This document shows positions 1 to 8,355 of a DNA stretch of 64,000 nt, piece by piece. The notes beneath the pieces were generated by a model, which did not search any database, was not told the origin of the DNA, and saw nothing but the letters and a program-made list of their open reading frames with translations. Source of the stretch: Alcaligenaceae bacterium (GTDB lineage: Bacteria > Pseudomonadota > Gammaproteobacteria > Burkholderiales > Burkholderiaceae_B); NCBI GenBank assembly GCA_947380655.1, contig CANCRX010000009.1, positions 3,563 through 67,562 on the forward strand. Reading direction: 5' to 3'. Each line of letters opens with the position of its first letter. Position 1 is the first letter of the stretch. The position numbers and the translations under genes were made by a program.

Positions 1-273
1 ACACGGTGTGCTGACGAAACCTTTGGTAAACCGCATCCAGGGATGCTGCTTGAGTTGATCGATGAGCTGATGGTGTCTGACCCAACCGATTTGCTGATGG
101 TGGGTGATACTTCGCATGACTTGAATATGGCGGCAAACGCCGGAGTGCATGGCCTGGGAGTCACCTATGGTGCGCATGGTGAAGATGAGTTGCGGGCATG
201 CACCCATCATGGCATTGTCCACGATGTGGCGGGGTTGCGCACCTGGTTGCTGGATCGGGTGACACAAGCTTAA
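1..273 (+). CDS. HAD-family hydrolase, C-terminal part (phosphoglycolate phosphatase-like)
   Basis: The reading frame is open from base 1 to the TAA at 271-273, so this is the 3' end of a gene that starts before the window. The visible 90 residues hold HAD motif III (FGKPHPGML, with the conserved Lys) and motif IV (VGDTSHDLNMAANAG, with the Mg-binding acidic residues). The Gly-rich stretch after motif IV is typical of Gph/HAD-IA phosphatases. The nucleophile Asp (motif I) and the cap domain lie outside the window, so the substrate cannot be told. In Burkholderiales a HAD gene of this type commonly sits near rluC, upstream of the maf-yceD-rpmF block. An internal ATG at 43 is only a methionine within the protein, because the similarity extends upstream of it. 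Confidence 0.85.
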   Translation, partial: TRCADETFGKPHPGMLLELIDELMVSDPTDLLMVGDTSHDLNMAANAGVHGLGVTYGAHGEDELRACTHHGIVHDVAGLRTWLLDRVTQA

Positions 274-289
274 AAAAGTAATAAGTTTC

Positions 290-320
290 TAGTGCTAATA
301 CGTTTGTAGTGCTAATACGT
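290..320. repeat. 14-bp direct repeat, 17-bp period, upstream of msrP
   Basis: The 14-mer TAGTGCTAATACGT occurs at 290-303 and again at 307-320, about 95 bases before the msrP start. Period and position suit a tandem regulator-binding site, such as one for a response regulator, but a chance duplication is possible. No intrinsic terminator is visible in the gap after the HAD gene. Confidence 0.6.
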
Positions 321-415
321 AAAGCAACAAGCCAAGCCTGGTTGCTATCAGGGTTAAATGTTTATTTTTGAATACTCCCTATTATGATTGGCGTATTACA
401 TTCTGGAGTCTCATG

Positions 416-1393
416 ATGTCAACCTACCGCTATCCTCGCCCTGACTCTTCTGAAATTACGCCAGAGCCCGTTTGGCAAAGCCGGCGCGATTGGATGAAAA
501 CCGCTGGTATCGCCATGAGTAGTGCAGCGATAGGTGGCGCATTGGGATCTATTCCCTCAATGAGTCTGGCGGCGACTGCGCCTCTCGCATCATTACCCTC
601 CAGCCCTTCCAAGCAATATGTTCTGATGGAGCCCGCTACGCCCTTCAAGGACGCCAGCTCTTACAACAACTTTTACGAATTCGGGATGGATAAGGCTGAC
701 CCCGAACGCTATGCCCATACGCTTCAAACCACTCCCTGGACGATTCGGATCGAAGGTGAGGTCGCGGCGCCCAAGACCTTTGACATGGACGCGCTGCGCA
801 CGCTTGCTCCGCTCGAAGAACGTGTGTATCGGATGCGCTGCGTTGAGGGTTGGTCGATGGTGATTCCTTGGGTGGGTTATTCGTTGTCTGCGTTACTCAA
901 ACAAGTCCAGCCGACCGGTAATGCTAAATATGTTGAGTTCATTTCCGCCGTCCAGGAAAAAAATATGCCTGGACTGTCCTCACGATCGATTGATTGGCCA
1001 TATGTTGAGGGCTTGAGGCTGGATGAGGCGATGCACCCTCTAACCTTATTGACTATGGGAATGTATGGCAAGGTTCTGCCGAATCAGAATGGCGCGCCGG
1101 TCAGACTGGTCGTGCCGTGGAAGTACGGTTTCAAATCCGCCAAGTCAATTGTGGCGATCCGTTTTGTTGAAAAACAGCCATCGAGCAGCTGGATGAAATC
1201 TATCCCGAGCGAGTATGGTTTTTATTCAAATGTGAATCCTGAGGTCTCGCATCCGCGCTGGAGTCAGGCGACTGAGCGTCGGATCGGAGAAGATGGCTTA
1301 TTCGCCCCCAAGCGCAAAACGCTGATGTTCAACGGCTACGGCAACGAGGTCGCCTCACTGTATCAAGGCATGGATTTGCGTAAGAACTTTTGA
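416..1393 (+). CDS. msrP: MsrP, periplasmic protein-methionine-sulfoxide reductase catalytic subunit (Tat substrate)
   Basis: This is a molybdopterin enzyme of the sulfite oxidase fold that repairs oxidised methionines in envelope proteins, with electrons coming from MsrQ. About 325 aa, as in the YedY/MsrP family. The N-terminus has a Tat signal: SRRDWMKTAG at residues 22-31, then a hydrophobic Ala/Gly-rich segment. The conserved Mo-ligating cysteine is at about residue 142 in YRMRCVEGWSM. The start was set at ATG 416 because TGGAG at 404-408 precedes it by 7 bases; ATG 413 is also possible. The in-frame TTG at 368 would add an extension before the Tat signal and is unlikely. The stop overlaps the next gene, msrQ, so the two are coupled. 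Confidence 0.95.
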   Translation: MSTYRYPRPDSSEITPEPVWQSRRDWMKTAGIAMSSAAIGGALGSIPSMSLAATAPLASLPSSPSKQYVLMEPATPFKDASSYNNFYEFGMDKADPERYAHTLQTTPWTIRIEGEVAAPKTFDMDALRTLAPLEERVYRMRCVEGWSMVIPWVGYSLSALLKQVQPTGNAKYVEFISAVQEKNMPGLSSRSIDWPYVEGLRLDEAMHPLTLLTMGMYGKVLPNQNGAPVRLVVPWKYGFKSAKSIVAIRFVEKQPSSSWMKSIPSEYGFYSNVNPEVSHPRWSQATERRIGEDGLFAPKRKTLMFNGYGNEVASLYQGMDLRKNF

Positions 1394-2007
1394 GCCGACG
1401 CTTGAAAAATTTTTCCGTTCAGACCGTAGATCGTGCCAAGCTGCTTTTGTTTGCCGCCGGCTTGTATCCCTTGTTACGTTGGATCTGGCTTGGTTTGAAC
1501 AATGGGCTGACTGCAAATCCGACTGAGTTTTTGACGCGCTCAGCAGGGACGTGGACATTAGTGTGTCTGCTGGTGACCTTGTCGATTTCTCCTTTGCGTC
1601 AATGGCTGTCACAACCCGCCTTGCTGCGTTGGCGTCGGATGTGCGGTTTGTTTACTTTTTTTTATGCGGTGTTGCATGCGATGGCCTGGTCCTGGTGGGA
1701 CCAGGGGTTGGAACTCAACGCGATGCTGGCAGATGTCTGGAAAAGACCTTTCATCATGGTGGGGATGGCGGCTTTCCTGACCATGGCTTTGCTCGCATTG
1801 ACCTCCACCAAAGGCTGGATGAAAAGACTGGGGCGCCGATGGCAACAGCTCCACAGGTTAATTTATCTGATCGCTGCGTTGTCCATCCTGCATTACTGGT
1901 GGCATAAATCTGGCAAAAGTGATTTCACCACGGTGTCGATTTACGCCGCTGTGCTGGCGATATTGTTGCTATGGCGTGTAGTCAGATGGAGATCCAGAAA
2001 GGTCTGA
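1390..2007 (+). CDS. msrQ: MsrQ, heme-binding membrane subunit of the MsrPQ system
   Basis: MsrQ is a cytochrome-b-type inner-membrane protein that passes electrons from the respiratory chain or flavin reductase to periplasmic MsrP. The 205-residue product is very hydrophobic, with about six predicted membrane segments. It has ferric-reductase-like His-containing helices (FFYAVLHAMAWSWW; LHRLIYLIAALSILHYWW). It begins with a TTG at 1390-1392 that overlaps the msrP stop (TTGA), indicating translational coupling. No strong Shine-Dalgarno site is visible, which fits reinitiation. The close pairing with msrP supports the assignment independently of sequence. The following 17 bases are only a short gap before the convergent amidase gene. 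Confidence 0.93.
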   Translation: MSRRLKNFSVQTVDRAKLLLFAAGLYPLLRWIWLGLNNGLTANPTEFLTRSAGTWTLVCLLVTLSISPLRQWLSQPALLRWRRMCGLFTFFYAVLHAMAWSWWDQGLELNAMLADVWKRPFIMVGMAAFLTMALLALTSTKGWMKRLGRRWQQLHRLIYLIAALSILHYWWHKSGKSDFTTVSIYAAVLAILLLWRVVRWRSRKV

Positions 2008-2024
2008 TCGCGCGTGGTGAAGGT

Positions 2025-2846
2025 TTAACGCGTCAACCCAGTGCCTGTCGTAGGCAGAGCGAGCAGTCGAGCCGCGGTCTGCACATCAGGTTTTCCACTC
2101 ACCCATTCAGGACGGTAGTGCATCTGGAACGCTGAAATCACATGGCGTGTATTGGCGTCCAGCACGCCTGTTTCTGGAACGCTGTAGCCCACCCGTTTGA
2201 GTTGAGCCTGCCACCATTTCGCATCCGGCAGGCCTTTTTTGGAAAACTCAACTTCGTACTTTGCCGCGGCGTTTTCATCAAACCATCGACCCACACCGTC
2301 ATGCGCTAATTCTTTCCAGGGGAAAGAGGGGCCGGGGTCTTGTTTGCGCAGCGGTGCGACATCACTGTGACCGACGATGTTTTCTGGTTTGATGTCGTAG
2401 CGTTTTGCCAGGTCACGCGTGAGTGCGGTAACGGTATGGATTTGCGAGATCGGGTAGGGGGCACCCATCGTGCCGTTGACGTTACGCTCCCACCCTGGAT
2501 GAACAATCTCAATCCCGATTGAACGTGGATTGATATAAGTGCGCCCATACCAGCTGCTTTCGCCTGCATGCCACGCGCTCATGGACTCATTGACCAGACG
2601 ATATACCAGAGGAGGGTTGTCATCCGTCACCAGATAATGAGCTCCCACGTCTTTATTGGTCAGCACGGCGAGTGAAGATGTTTTAGAGCCTGCGGTGTAG
2701 TGCAGCACGATCATGTCGATGCGGCTGTTCTGGCCTTTAGACTTCATCGAATCAATAATCGTATAGCGGCCTTCAGGGGACTGGCTAGCGCACCCTGCAA
2801 GGATCAGTATCGCGAGCAGTGTGACAAAACGTTGGGCGATGCGCAT
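2025..2846 (-). CDS. AmiD-like N-acetylmuramoyl-L-alanine amidase, outer-membrane lipoprotein
   Basis: This is a zinc amidase predicted to cut the amide bond between MurNAc and L-Ala in peptidoglycan or anhydro-muropeptides. The chosen start (ATG, first base 2846) gives a lipoprotein signal with lipobox LAGC, Cys 19. Starting further upstream would overlap the preceding gene and bury the signal peptide. The Amidase_2 domain spans about 40-185. Zn ligands fit His49 (MIVLHYTAG), His160 (VGHSDVAP) and Asp170 (KQDPGPSFPW), with a catalytic Glu near 113. A PG_binding_1 domain occupies about 205-265. This architecture, with lipid anchor and PG-binding tail, matches E. coli AmiD rather than cytosolic AmpD. 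It lies 5 bases downstream of the methylase gene, so the two are probably cotranscribed. Confidence 0.9.
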   Translation of the reverse strand: MRIAQRFVTLLAILILAGCASQSPEGRYTIIDSMKSKGQNSRIDMIVLHYTAGSKTSSLAVLTNKDVGAHYLVTDDNPPLVYRLVNESMSAWHAGESSWYGRTYINPRSIGIEIVHPGWERNVNGTMGAPYPISQIHTVTALTRDLAKRYDIKPENIVGHSDVAPLRKQDPGPSFPWKELAHDGVGRWFDENAAAKYEVEFSKKGLPDAKWWQAQLKRVGYSVPETGVLDANTRHVISAFQMHYRPEWVSGKPDVQTAARLLALPTTGTGLTR

Positions 2847-2851
2847 GATGT

Positions 2852-3583
2852 TCAAGCAGCAAGAAATAGAAAGAGTGTGGGGTGTTTGTCGAGCACGGGG
2901 GCGGGTTGTGACTTCCATTGTGCGATGCTCAAGGTGCGCACCGATTCATCGGCTGTGGTGAGTGCGCGTGCGATGCATAGACGTGTATTGCCTTTCAGGT
3001 TTTCAACCAGACTGTTAAACATTGCGTTGTTGCGGTAGGGCGTCTCAATCAGTAATTGGGTTTGTTTTTGTTTCGCTGAAATGACTTCCCAGGCTTTGAG
3101 TTGCTTGACGCGTTCAGCTGCATCGACTGGGGCATAACCGTGAAAGCTAAAGCGTTGACCATCCAAACCGCTGGCCATGAGTCCCAGCAGAATGGAGGAG
3201 GGACCCACCCAGGGTTTGACTGGAATGCCCCAGTTGTGTGCGATGCTCACTGCGCGTGCGCCAGGGTCCGCTACCGCAGGACATCCCGCTTCTGATACCA
3301 AGCCGATGTCTTGTCCGGTACGAAGCGGTTGCAGCCATGCTTGGAGCGCCGCGTCATCGACGCGTGGACCGAGTTCGTGGATGGTGATGTCTTGCAGCGG
3401 GTTCACCAGAGGGGTGAGCTTTAAAAACGCCCGTGCAGTCTTGGCATTTTCGGCGATGTAAAGGGTCAGCCCTCCAGCAGTGGACTGAACCTGCTGTGGC
3501 AACCAGTCATGGATAGCGGCTTCGCCCAGGCCTACGGGAATGAGGTGCAGCGTGCCTGGCTTGTTTTTTGGAGAAGAGGTCAT
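2852..3583 (-). CDS. RsmI-like SAM-dependent methyltransferase (tetrapyrrole methylase fold)
   Basis: This 243-aa protein belongs to the SAM-dependent tetrapyrrole methylase superfamily in the branch containing RsmI, the 16S rRNA C1402 2'-O-methyltransferase. The hallmark segment SEAGCPAVADPGARAV lies near residues 98-113, followed by WVGPSSILLGLMASGLDG. It is shorter than classical RsmI (about 285 aa) and begins without the usual LYVVATPIGN; it has LHLIPVGLGE instead. Betaproteobacteria often carry this second paralogue next to maf, so it may not be the true RsmI. The substrate is unknown. Start ATG has first base 3583, 4 bases after the maf stop. It sits in a likely maf-methylase-amidase transcript. 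Confidence 0.85.
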   Translation of the reverse strand: MTSSPKNKPGTLHLIPVGLGEAAIHDWLPQQVQSTAGGLTLYIAENAKTARAFLKLTPLVNPLQDITIHELGPRVDDAALQAWLQPLRTGQDIGLVSEAGCPAVADPGARAVSIAHNWGIPVKPWVGPSSILLGLMASGLDGQRFSFHGYAPVDAAERVKQLKAWEVISAKQKQTQLLIETPYRNNAMFNSLVENLKGNTRLCIARALTTADESVRTLSIAQWKSQPAPVLDKHPTLFLFLAA

Positions 3584-3587
3584 TTAT

Positions 3588-4199
3588 TTATCTGGGTTCA
3601 GAAAGCGAAGCATACAAAAGAGGATCCAGTCCGCAGGCGGTCAGCATATGCGTCAGTGCGATGAGTGGTAGACCGATAATGGAGGTCGGGTCAGCGCTGT
3701 GCATGCTCTGCATCAGTGCGATGCCCAGCGCTTCGGCTTTTGCACTGCCCGCTGTATCGAGGGGTTGGTCGATCGCAATATAGCGCTCGATCGCCTCATC
3801 GGACAGTATGCGAAACACGCAGGTGGTTGGGATGTCAGTGCTTTGGACGTGGTCACGATGAATCACCGCCATCGCGCTATGAAAGACGACGGTTTGACCA
3901 GACATTGTCCTGAGCTGGGTTCGAGCGGCATCAATCGTGCCGGGCTTGCCTAGCGCAATGCCGTTCAGGCAGGCGGTCTGATCTGCACCGATGACGATCG
4001 ATCCGGGGGCGCGAGTGGCCACCACCTGGGCTTTTTCGATGGCTAATCTGAGCGCAAGTTGGTCTGGTTGTTCGCCTGAGCGAGGCGTTTCGTCAATCTC
4101 AGGGGAAATCGTCGTGAAAGGTATCCTTAATCTCCCTAGTAGCTCGCGTCGGTACGGCGAGCTGGAGGCGAGAATTAAAGGGTAGGGTATTGTGGTCAT
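3588..4199 (-). CDS. yceF: Maf/YceF nucleotide pyrophosphatase (7-methyl-GTP type)
   Basis: Maf proteins hydrolyse non-canonical nucleoside triphosphates to monophosphates. The N-terminal SSSPYRRELLGRL at about residues 10-22 is the signature of the YceF subgroup, which prefers m7GTP. The catalytic region continues with SPEIDETP and IVIGADQ, where many family members have IGSDQ. Length is 203 aa from the start at first base 4199, standard for the family. An in-frame extension up to 4292 (31 more residues) is not Maf-like and was rejected. No clear Shine-Dalgarno site is visible. It is divergent from yceD across a 176-bp gap, in which the 4299-4346 tandem repeat lies. Confidence 0.92.
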   Translation of the reverse strand: MTTIPYPLILASSSPYRRELLGRLRIPFTTISPEIDETPRSGEQPDQLALRLAIEKAQVVATRAPGSIVIGADQTACLNGIALGKPGTIDAARTQLRTMSGQTVVFHSAMAVIHRDHVQSTDIPTTCVFRILSDEAIERYIAIDQPLDTAGSAKAEALGIALMQSMHSADPTSIIGLPLIALTHMLTACGLDPLLYASLSEPR

Positions 4200-4298
4200 G
4201 GGATCACAGCAAAATTGACGATTACAGGGTAAACACGCTATTATCTCTTGCTTTGCTGCTTTTATAAAAGCCTGCAACAAGGTTGAAATCAAGATAAT

Positions 4299-4346
4299 GT
4301 TGGCGCTCTCGAATGTTAGCGCTCTCTGATGTTAGTGTTTGGGTGC
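4299..4346. repeat. Imperfect 16-bp tandem repeat between maf and yceD
   Basis: Two 16-bp units beginning GTTGGCGCTCTC (4299-4314) and GTTAGCGCTCTC (4315-4330) are nearly identical. A third, degenerate unit beginning GTTAGTG follows (4331-4346). It lies in the divergent promoter region just before the yceD start. It may be a protein-binding site or simple replication slippage. Confidence 0.55.
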
Positions 4347-4375
4347 AAGCACTTTAGGGTAAGCGAGATCAGTAA

Positions 4376-4972
4376 ATGACGGACTCAGCCGCAATGCATT
4401 GCGTCCTTGGCTTGCCAGGTCAGATAGATGCGTTTGAATTCGCCCGTCGCGGTCGTTCGCAGGCAGGTGTGTTTAGTGTGCATCGGCTGCAACGTTTGCT
4501 GGATGGTCTGGCTGATCAGCCTTCTGTTGAACTGGTTGAACTCAACAGTGCTCCTGAGGAGCCTGGACTGGTCAGATATGTGCTGATTGGTCAGTTAAAT
4601 GCTTCAGGTAGGCCACAGTTGGTGTTGCGTGTTCAGGCCAAAATACTGCTCGAATGCCAGCGCTGTTTAGGACCGATGGTGTTGTCTGTTGACAGAGAGA
4701 CGGCCTTTGATCTGGTCAGGCGCGAAGCAGATCTTGGCGAAGAGTCTTTTGACGAAGACAGCTTTGATGAGCCTGAAAAATTAGTAGGATCCCGCCAGTT
4801 TGATGTGCTGGATCTGATAGAAGACGAGTTGATTTTAGAAGTGCCCTATGTGCCGCGACACGAGCAGTGTACGGACATGGCTGAGACGGAGTCTGATGAC
4901 TCTGGGCAGGACGAAGGGGAAGAGCGTCCATCGCCGTTTGCGGTGTTGGAACAGCTTAAAACAAAGCGTTAA
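4376..4972 (+). CDS. yceD: YceD (DUF177) family protein, ribosome-assembly associated
   Basis: DUF177/YceD proteins are linked to 23S rRNA accumulation and are almost always encoded directly upstream of rpmF, as here. The 198-aa product shows the family's CxxC motif (LECQRCLGPM, about residues 92-101). An acidic segment follows (FDEDSFDEPEKL), then the conserved DVLDLIEDELILEVP stretch. The C-terminal tail is acidic. The start is ATG 4376 with weak SD-like GCGAG upstream; the ATG at 4394 would leave a protein starting closer to the conserved core. It begins the long plus-strand yceD-rpmF-plsX-fab operon. Confidence 0.92.
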   Translation: MTDSAAMHCVLGLPGQIDAFEFARRGRSQAGVFSVHRLQRLLDGLADQPSVELVELNSAPEEPGLVRYVLIGQLNASGRPQLVLRVQAKILLECQRCLGPMVLSVDRETAFDLVRREADLGEESFDEDSFDEPEKLVGSRQFDVLDLIEDELILEVPYVPRHEQCTDMAETESDDSGQDEGEERPSPFAVLEQLKTKR

Positions 4973-5063
4973 ATCAAGCTTAAAAGGCAAGGTTTAATTT
5001 AGTGCATTAATTGGTTATTACTAAGATGGTTGGCGTACAATTCGCCGATCCACAGGAGTTGTC

Positions 5064-5246
5064 ATGGCTGTTCAGCAAAACAAAAAATCACCATCAAAGC
5101 GCGGTATGCACCGTTCGCACGACTTTTTGACGAATCCGTCAACGGCTATCGAGCCGAACACAGGCGAGCAGCATATTCGTCACCACATTAGCCCAACCGG
5201 CTTTTATCGTGGTCGCAAGGTCCTCAAGACCAAAGCTGACGAATAA
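5064..5246 (+). CDS. rpmF: Large ribosomal subunit protein bL32
   Basis: This 60-residue ribosomal protein begins MAVQQNKKSPSKRGMHRSHD, the standard bL32 N-terminus. It continues with the family's conserved HHISPTGFYRGRKV near the C-terminus. A good ribosome binding site, AGGAG at about 5054-5058, precedes ATG 5064. The four zinc-ribbon cysteines found in some bL32 proteins are absent, as is usual in proteobacteria. Placement between yceD and plsX is the classic order, which couples ribosome and membrane lipid synthesis. Confidence 0.98.
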   Translation: MAVQQNKKSPSKRGMHRSHDFLTNPSTAIEPNTGEQHIRHHISPTGFYRGRKVLKTKADE

Positions 5247-5291
5247 TACGCGGTTGACAGGCATCACTCGTCTAATCTTGAGTTTATTCGT

Positions 5292-6380
5292 GTGACTGCG
5301 CACAATCACGTGGAACCCGTTATTCGTATTGCGATCGACTGCATGGGTGGTGACACAGGTATTGCTGTCACTGTTCCTGCTGCATTCGATTTCGCTGCGC
5401 GTTTTCCAGATACTGAGCTACTGCTCGTCGGTTTGCCCGATGAGCTGAGTTCTGCTGTCTCGGCCGCCTGCAAAAAATTTCCGACTGTATCCGCTGATCG
5501 TTATCGAATTGTGCCGGCTTCTGAAGTCGTGACAATGGATGATCCGGTGGAAATCGCCTTGCGCCGCAAGAAAGACTCTTCGATGAGACTGGCTGCTCAA
5601 GCAGTCAAGGACGGCGAGGCCGATGCCTGTGTCTCTGCAGGTAATACCGGTGCGTGGATGGCAATCTCCCGATATATTCTTAAAACAATACCTGGTATCG
5701 ATCGCCCGGCCATTGCTTCGGCGCTGCCGAACCAAAAAGGCGGCAATACTACGATGCTAGATCTGGGGGCGAACGTTGACTGCACGCCCGAGCACTTGTT
5801 GCAGTTTGCCATTATGGGCACTGCGCTGGCTCAGGTCGGTTCCAGTGGCCAGCAGCCGAGCGTGGGTCTGCTCAATATCGGCGAAGAAGTCATCAAGGGT
5901 AACGAAACCGTCAAATTAGCCGCTGAGTTGTTGCGCAAGAGTTCGTTGAATTTTTACGGCAACGTCGAAGGCGATGACATATTCAAAGGCACGGTTGATG
6001 TGGTGGTGTGCGATGGTTTTGTTGGTAATGTGGCACTGAAAAGCGCCGAAGGTCTGGCTCGCCTGATCGCCACCTATATCCGCGAAGAATTTAAACGAAA
6101 TTTCCTGACTCAGGCGATGGGCATGCTCGCAATGCCCGTACTAAATCGTTTTCGCTACCGGTTGGATAATCGTCGTCTGAATGGCGCTGCGTTATTGGGT
6201 TTACGTGGCATTGTGATTAAAAGTCACGGCTCGGCAGATGCCTATGCTTTTGGTTTTGCATTAGAGCGCGCACGCGATGCCGTGGTCAATGGCTTGCTTG
6301 AACGAACGACTCAGGCGATTGCTCAACTGACGCAATTTGCAGCCGTGACTGAAACAGATTGTTCTGGAGACTCCGCATGA
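5292..6380 (+). CDS. plsX: PlsX, phosphate acyltransferase
   Basis: PlsX converts acyl-ACP and phosphate to acyl phosphate, the donor for PlsY in phospholipid synthesis. The conserved start RIAIDCMGGDTG is at about residues 12-23. Other family motifs are ACVSAGNTGAWMA and TTMLDLGANVDC, followed by VVVCDGFVGNVALK. Length 362 aa is normal. GTG 5292 is the most upstream sensible start; GTG at 5310 would also leave the core intact. The stop overlaps fabH as ATGA, so translation of the two is coupled. The next genes build fatty acids, the source of its substrate. Confidence 0.97.
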   Translation: MTAHNHVEPVIRIAIDCMGGDTGIAVTVPAAFDFAARFPDTELLLVGLPDELSSAVSAACKKFPTVSADRYRIVPASEVVTMDDPVEIALRRKKDSSMRLAAQAVKDGEADACVSAGNTGAWMAISRYILKTIPGIDRPAIASALPNQKGGNTTMLDLGANVDCTPEHLLQFAIMGTALAQVGSSGQQPSVGLLNIGEEVIKGNETVKLAAELLRKSSLNFYGNVEGDDIFKGTVDVVVCDGFVGNVALKSAEGLARLIATYIREEFKRNFLTQAMGMLAMPVLNRFRYRLDNRRLNGAALLGLRGIVIKSHGSADAYAFGFALERARDAVVNGLLERTTQAIAQLTQFAAVTETDCSGDSA

Positions 6381-7363
6381 GTGCATCCATGCCCTTTGCC
6401 CGCATTATTGGTTCAGGCAGTTATCTGCCCCCCAATCTGGTAACCAACGATGCGCTGGCAGCAGATATGGCAACTCGCCAGATAGAAACTTCCGATGAGT
6501 GGATCGCCGATCGCACAGGCATCCGTCAGCGCTATATCGCTGATCGTGGCGTCAAAACGAGCGCCCTTGCCACCGAAGCTGCACGCCGTGCTCTGGCGGA
6601 TGCGGGGGTGGATGCAAGCGAAGTTGATCTGATTATCGTCGCCACTTCTACGGCCGATTTTGTGTTCCCAAGTACCGCTTGTATTGTTCAGGCAGGTCTG
6701 GGCAATAAAGGCGCTGCGGCTTTTGATGTGCAGGCTGTCTGTAGCGGTTTTGTTTATGCGCTGACGACGGCTGACAGTTTTATACGTGCTGGCCGCTCCA
6801 AGTGCGCGGTGGTCATTGGTGCCGAGGTGTTTTCCAGTATTCTTGACTGGAACGACCGGGGCACCTGTGTATTGTTTGGTGATGGTGCTGGAGCCGTAGT
6901 GTTGCAGGCTAGCGATACGCCTGGCATTATCGGCGCCGAGTTGCATGCGGATGGCAGCCAGATGAATATTTTGACCGCAGCAGGTAATGTTGCCTACGGT
7001 CAGGTAACAGGTGATCCATTTTTGCGCATGGATGGTCAGGCGGTGTTCAAACAAGCGGTGACGGTTCTTGACCGTTCTGCCCGCTCAGTGACCGCCCAGG
7101 CTGGTCTGACGATGGCGGATGTGGATTGGATGATTCCGCATCAGGCGAATCTCCGTATTTTGACGTTTCTTGCACGTAAACTTGACGTGCCGCTCGAAAA
7201 AGTTGTGGTCACCGTTGATCAGCATGCCAATACTTCTGCTGCGAGTGTGCCACTCGCCTTGGATGTTGCCCGTCGCGATGGGCGAATCAAACCCGGTCAG
7301 CTGGTGTTGTTGCAAGGCGTCGGGGGTGGTTTTACCTGGGGTTCTGTACTAGTCAGGATGTAA
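6377..7363 (+). CDS. fabH: FabH, beta-ketoacyl-ACP synthase III
   Basis: FabH starts each fatty acid by condensing acetyl-CoA with malonyl-ACP. The triad is visible: Cys at about 122 (DVQAVCSGFVYAL), His in WMIPHQANLRI, and Asn in VDQHANTSAAS. It also has the C-terminal GVGGGFTWGSVLVR. The start was set at ATG 6377, which overlaps the plsX stop and is preceded by TGGAGA at 6365-6370 at good spacing. Starting at TTG 6359 would add six residues inside plsX. 328 aa is normal. It sits in the fabH-fabD-fabG-acpP-fabF order typical of proteobacteria. Confidence 0.98.
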   Translation: MSASMPFARIIGSGSYLPPNLVTNDALAADMATRQIETSDEWIADRTGIRQRYIADRGVKTSALATEAARRALADAGVDASEVDLIIVATSTADFVFPSTACIVQAGLGNKGAAAFDVQAVCSGFVYALTTADSFIRAGRSKCAVVIGAEVFSSILDWNDRGTCVLFGDGAGAVVLQASDTPGIIGAELHADGSQMNILTAAGNVAYGQVTGDPFLRMDGQAVFKQAVTVLDRSARSVTAQAGLTMADVDWMIPHQANLRILTFLARKLDVPLEKVVVTVDQHANTSAASVPLALDVARRDGRIKPGQLVLLQGVGGGFTWGSVLVRM

Positions 7364-7406
7364 TTTTTTTCATAACGGCTTTACTTTTAGCTTGATGACG
7401 ATAAAC

Positions 7407-8345
7407 ATGAAATTTGCGTTTGTATTTCCAGGTCAAGGTTCCCAGTCTGTTGGCATGATGGATGCTTGGGCGTCGCATCCCGCCGCGATGAAAGTGATTG
7501 CTGACGCGTCAGCCGCACTCGGTGAGGATCTCGGTGCCTTGATGGCACAGGGTCCTGCAGAGCAACTGAGCCTGACGACCAATACACAGCCTGCTATGTT
7601 GACTGCTGGTGTAGCGATGTTTGAAGCCTGGCGGGCTGCGGGTGGACCCACTGCATCAATGATGGCAGGCCACAGTCTGGGTGAGTATGCCGCACTGACG
7701 GCGGCTGGTTCAGTTGATTTGGCTGATGCGGTGCGTCTGGTGCGTATCCGCGCGGATGCGATGCAGGCTGCAGTGCCTGTGGGTACCGGTGCGATGGCTG
7801 CCGTGCTGGGTCTGGATGATGACTCCGTCCGTGCTGCGTGTGCTGAAGCGGCTCAGGGTGAGGTCGTTGAAGCCGTTAATTTCAATGCCCCTGCGCAAGT
7901 CGTGATCGCGGGGCATGCCGAGGCTGTACAGCGGGCCATTACTGCGGCAAAGGCGCGTGGAGCAAAGCGTGCGATGTTGCTGCCTGTCTCCGCACCGTTT
8001 CACTCGAGTTTGCTCAAGCCTGCTGCCGAGGTGCTTTCAAAAGCGCTGGCAACAGTGACAGTACGTACGCCAGAGGTCCCCGTCATCAATAACGTTGATG
8101 TGGTGATCACCCAGGATCCGGCTGCGATTCGTGATGCGCTGGTGCGTCAGGCCTGGCATGCTGTGCGCTGGGTTGAGATCGTTCAGGCCATGAAGGCGCA
8201 GGGTATTACCCATGTTGTCGAATGCGGTCCTGGTAAGGTACTTTCTGGCATGGTTAAACGCATTGAGCCAGACATGGTGGCGCTTTCAGTAACAGATCCG
8301 GAGTCCATGCAGGTCGCTCTTGAAACGTTGGCTGGCGCAGCCTGA
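7407..8345 (+). CDS. fabD: FabD, malonyl-CoA:ACP transacylase
   Basis: FabD moves the malonyl group from CoA to ACP, supplying FabH and FabF. The N-terminal FVFPGQGSQSVGM, the nucleophile Ser in GHSLGEYAALTAAG (near residue 90), the SAPFHSSLLKP His region and the C-terminal VVECGPGKVLSGM are all family hallmarks. I chose ATG 7407 because MKFAFVFPGQGSQ matches where relatives begin. ATG 7395 is an alternative adding four residues. Neither has a convincing Shine-Dalgarno site. The end is just before fabG, whose ribosome binding site overlaps the fabD stop. Confidence 0.97.
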   Translation: MKFAFVFPGQGSQSVGMMDAWASHPAAMKVIADASAALGEDLGALMAQGPAEQLSLTTNTQPAMLTAGVAMFEAWRAAGGPTASMMAGHSLGEYAALTAAGSVDLADAVRLVRIRADAMQAAVPVGTGAMAAVLGLDDDSVRAACAEAAQGEVVEAVNFNAPAQVVIAGHAEAVQRAITAAKARGAKRAMLLPVSAPFHSSLLKPAAEVLSKALATVTVRTPEVPVINNVDVVITQDPAAIRDALVRQAWHAVRWVEIVQAMKAQGITHVVECGPGKVLSGMVKRIEPDMVALSVTDPESMQVALETLAGAA

Positions 8346-8355
8346 GGAAATGACC

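Noticed and set aside
368..415. TTG 368 as msrP start
   Set aside because: It would put 16 residues before the natural N-terminus and the Tat signal, while a ribosome site points to 413/416.
5011..5041. Possible rpmF promoter (TTGGTT / TACAAT)
   Set aside because: The spacer is 19 bases and the -35 is weak, so I do not list it as a feature.
5254..5282. TTGACA at 5254-5259 as a plsX promoter
   Set aside because: No acceptable -10 hexamer lies 16-18 bases downstream; TCTAAT is only 11 bases away.
6413..7054. Long open frame antisense to fabH
   Set aside because: It is a mirror of fabH codon structure and has no ribosome site or protein-like features.
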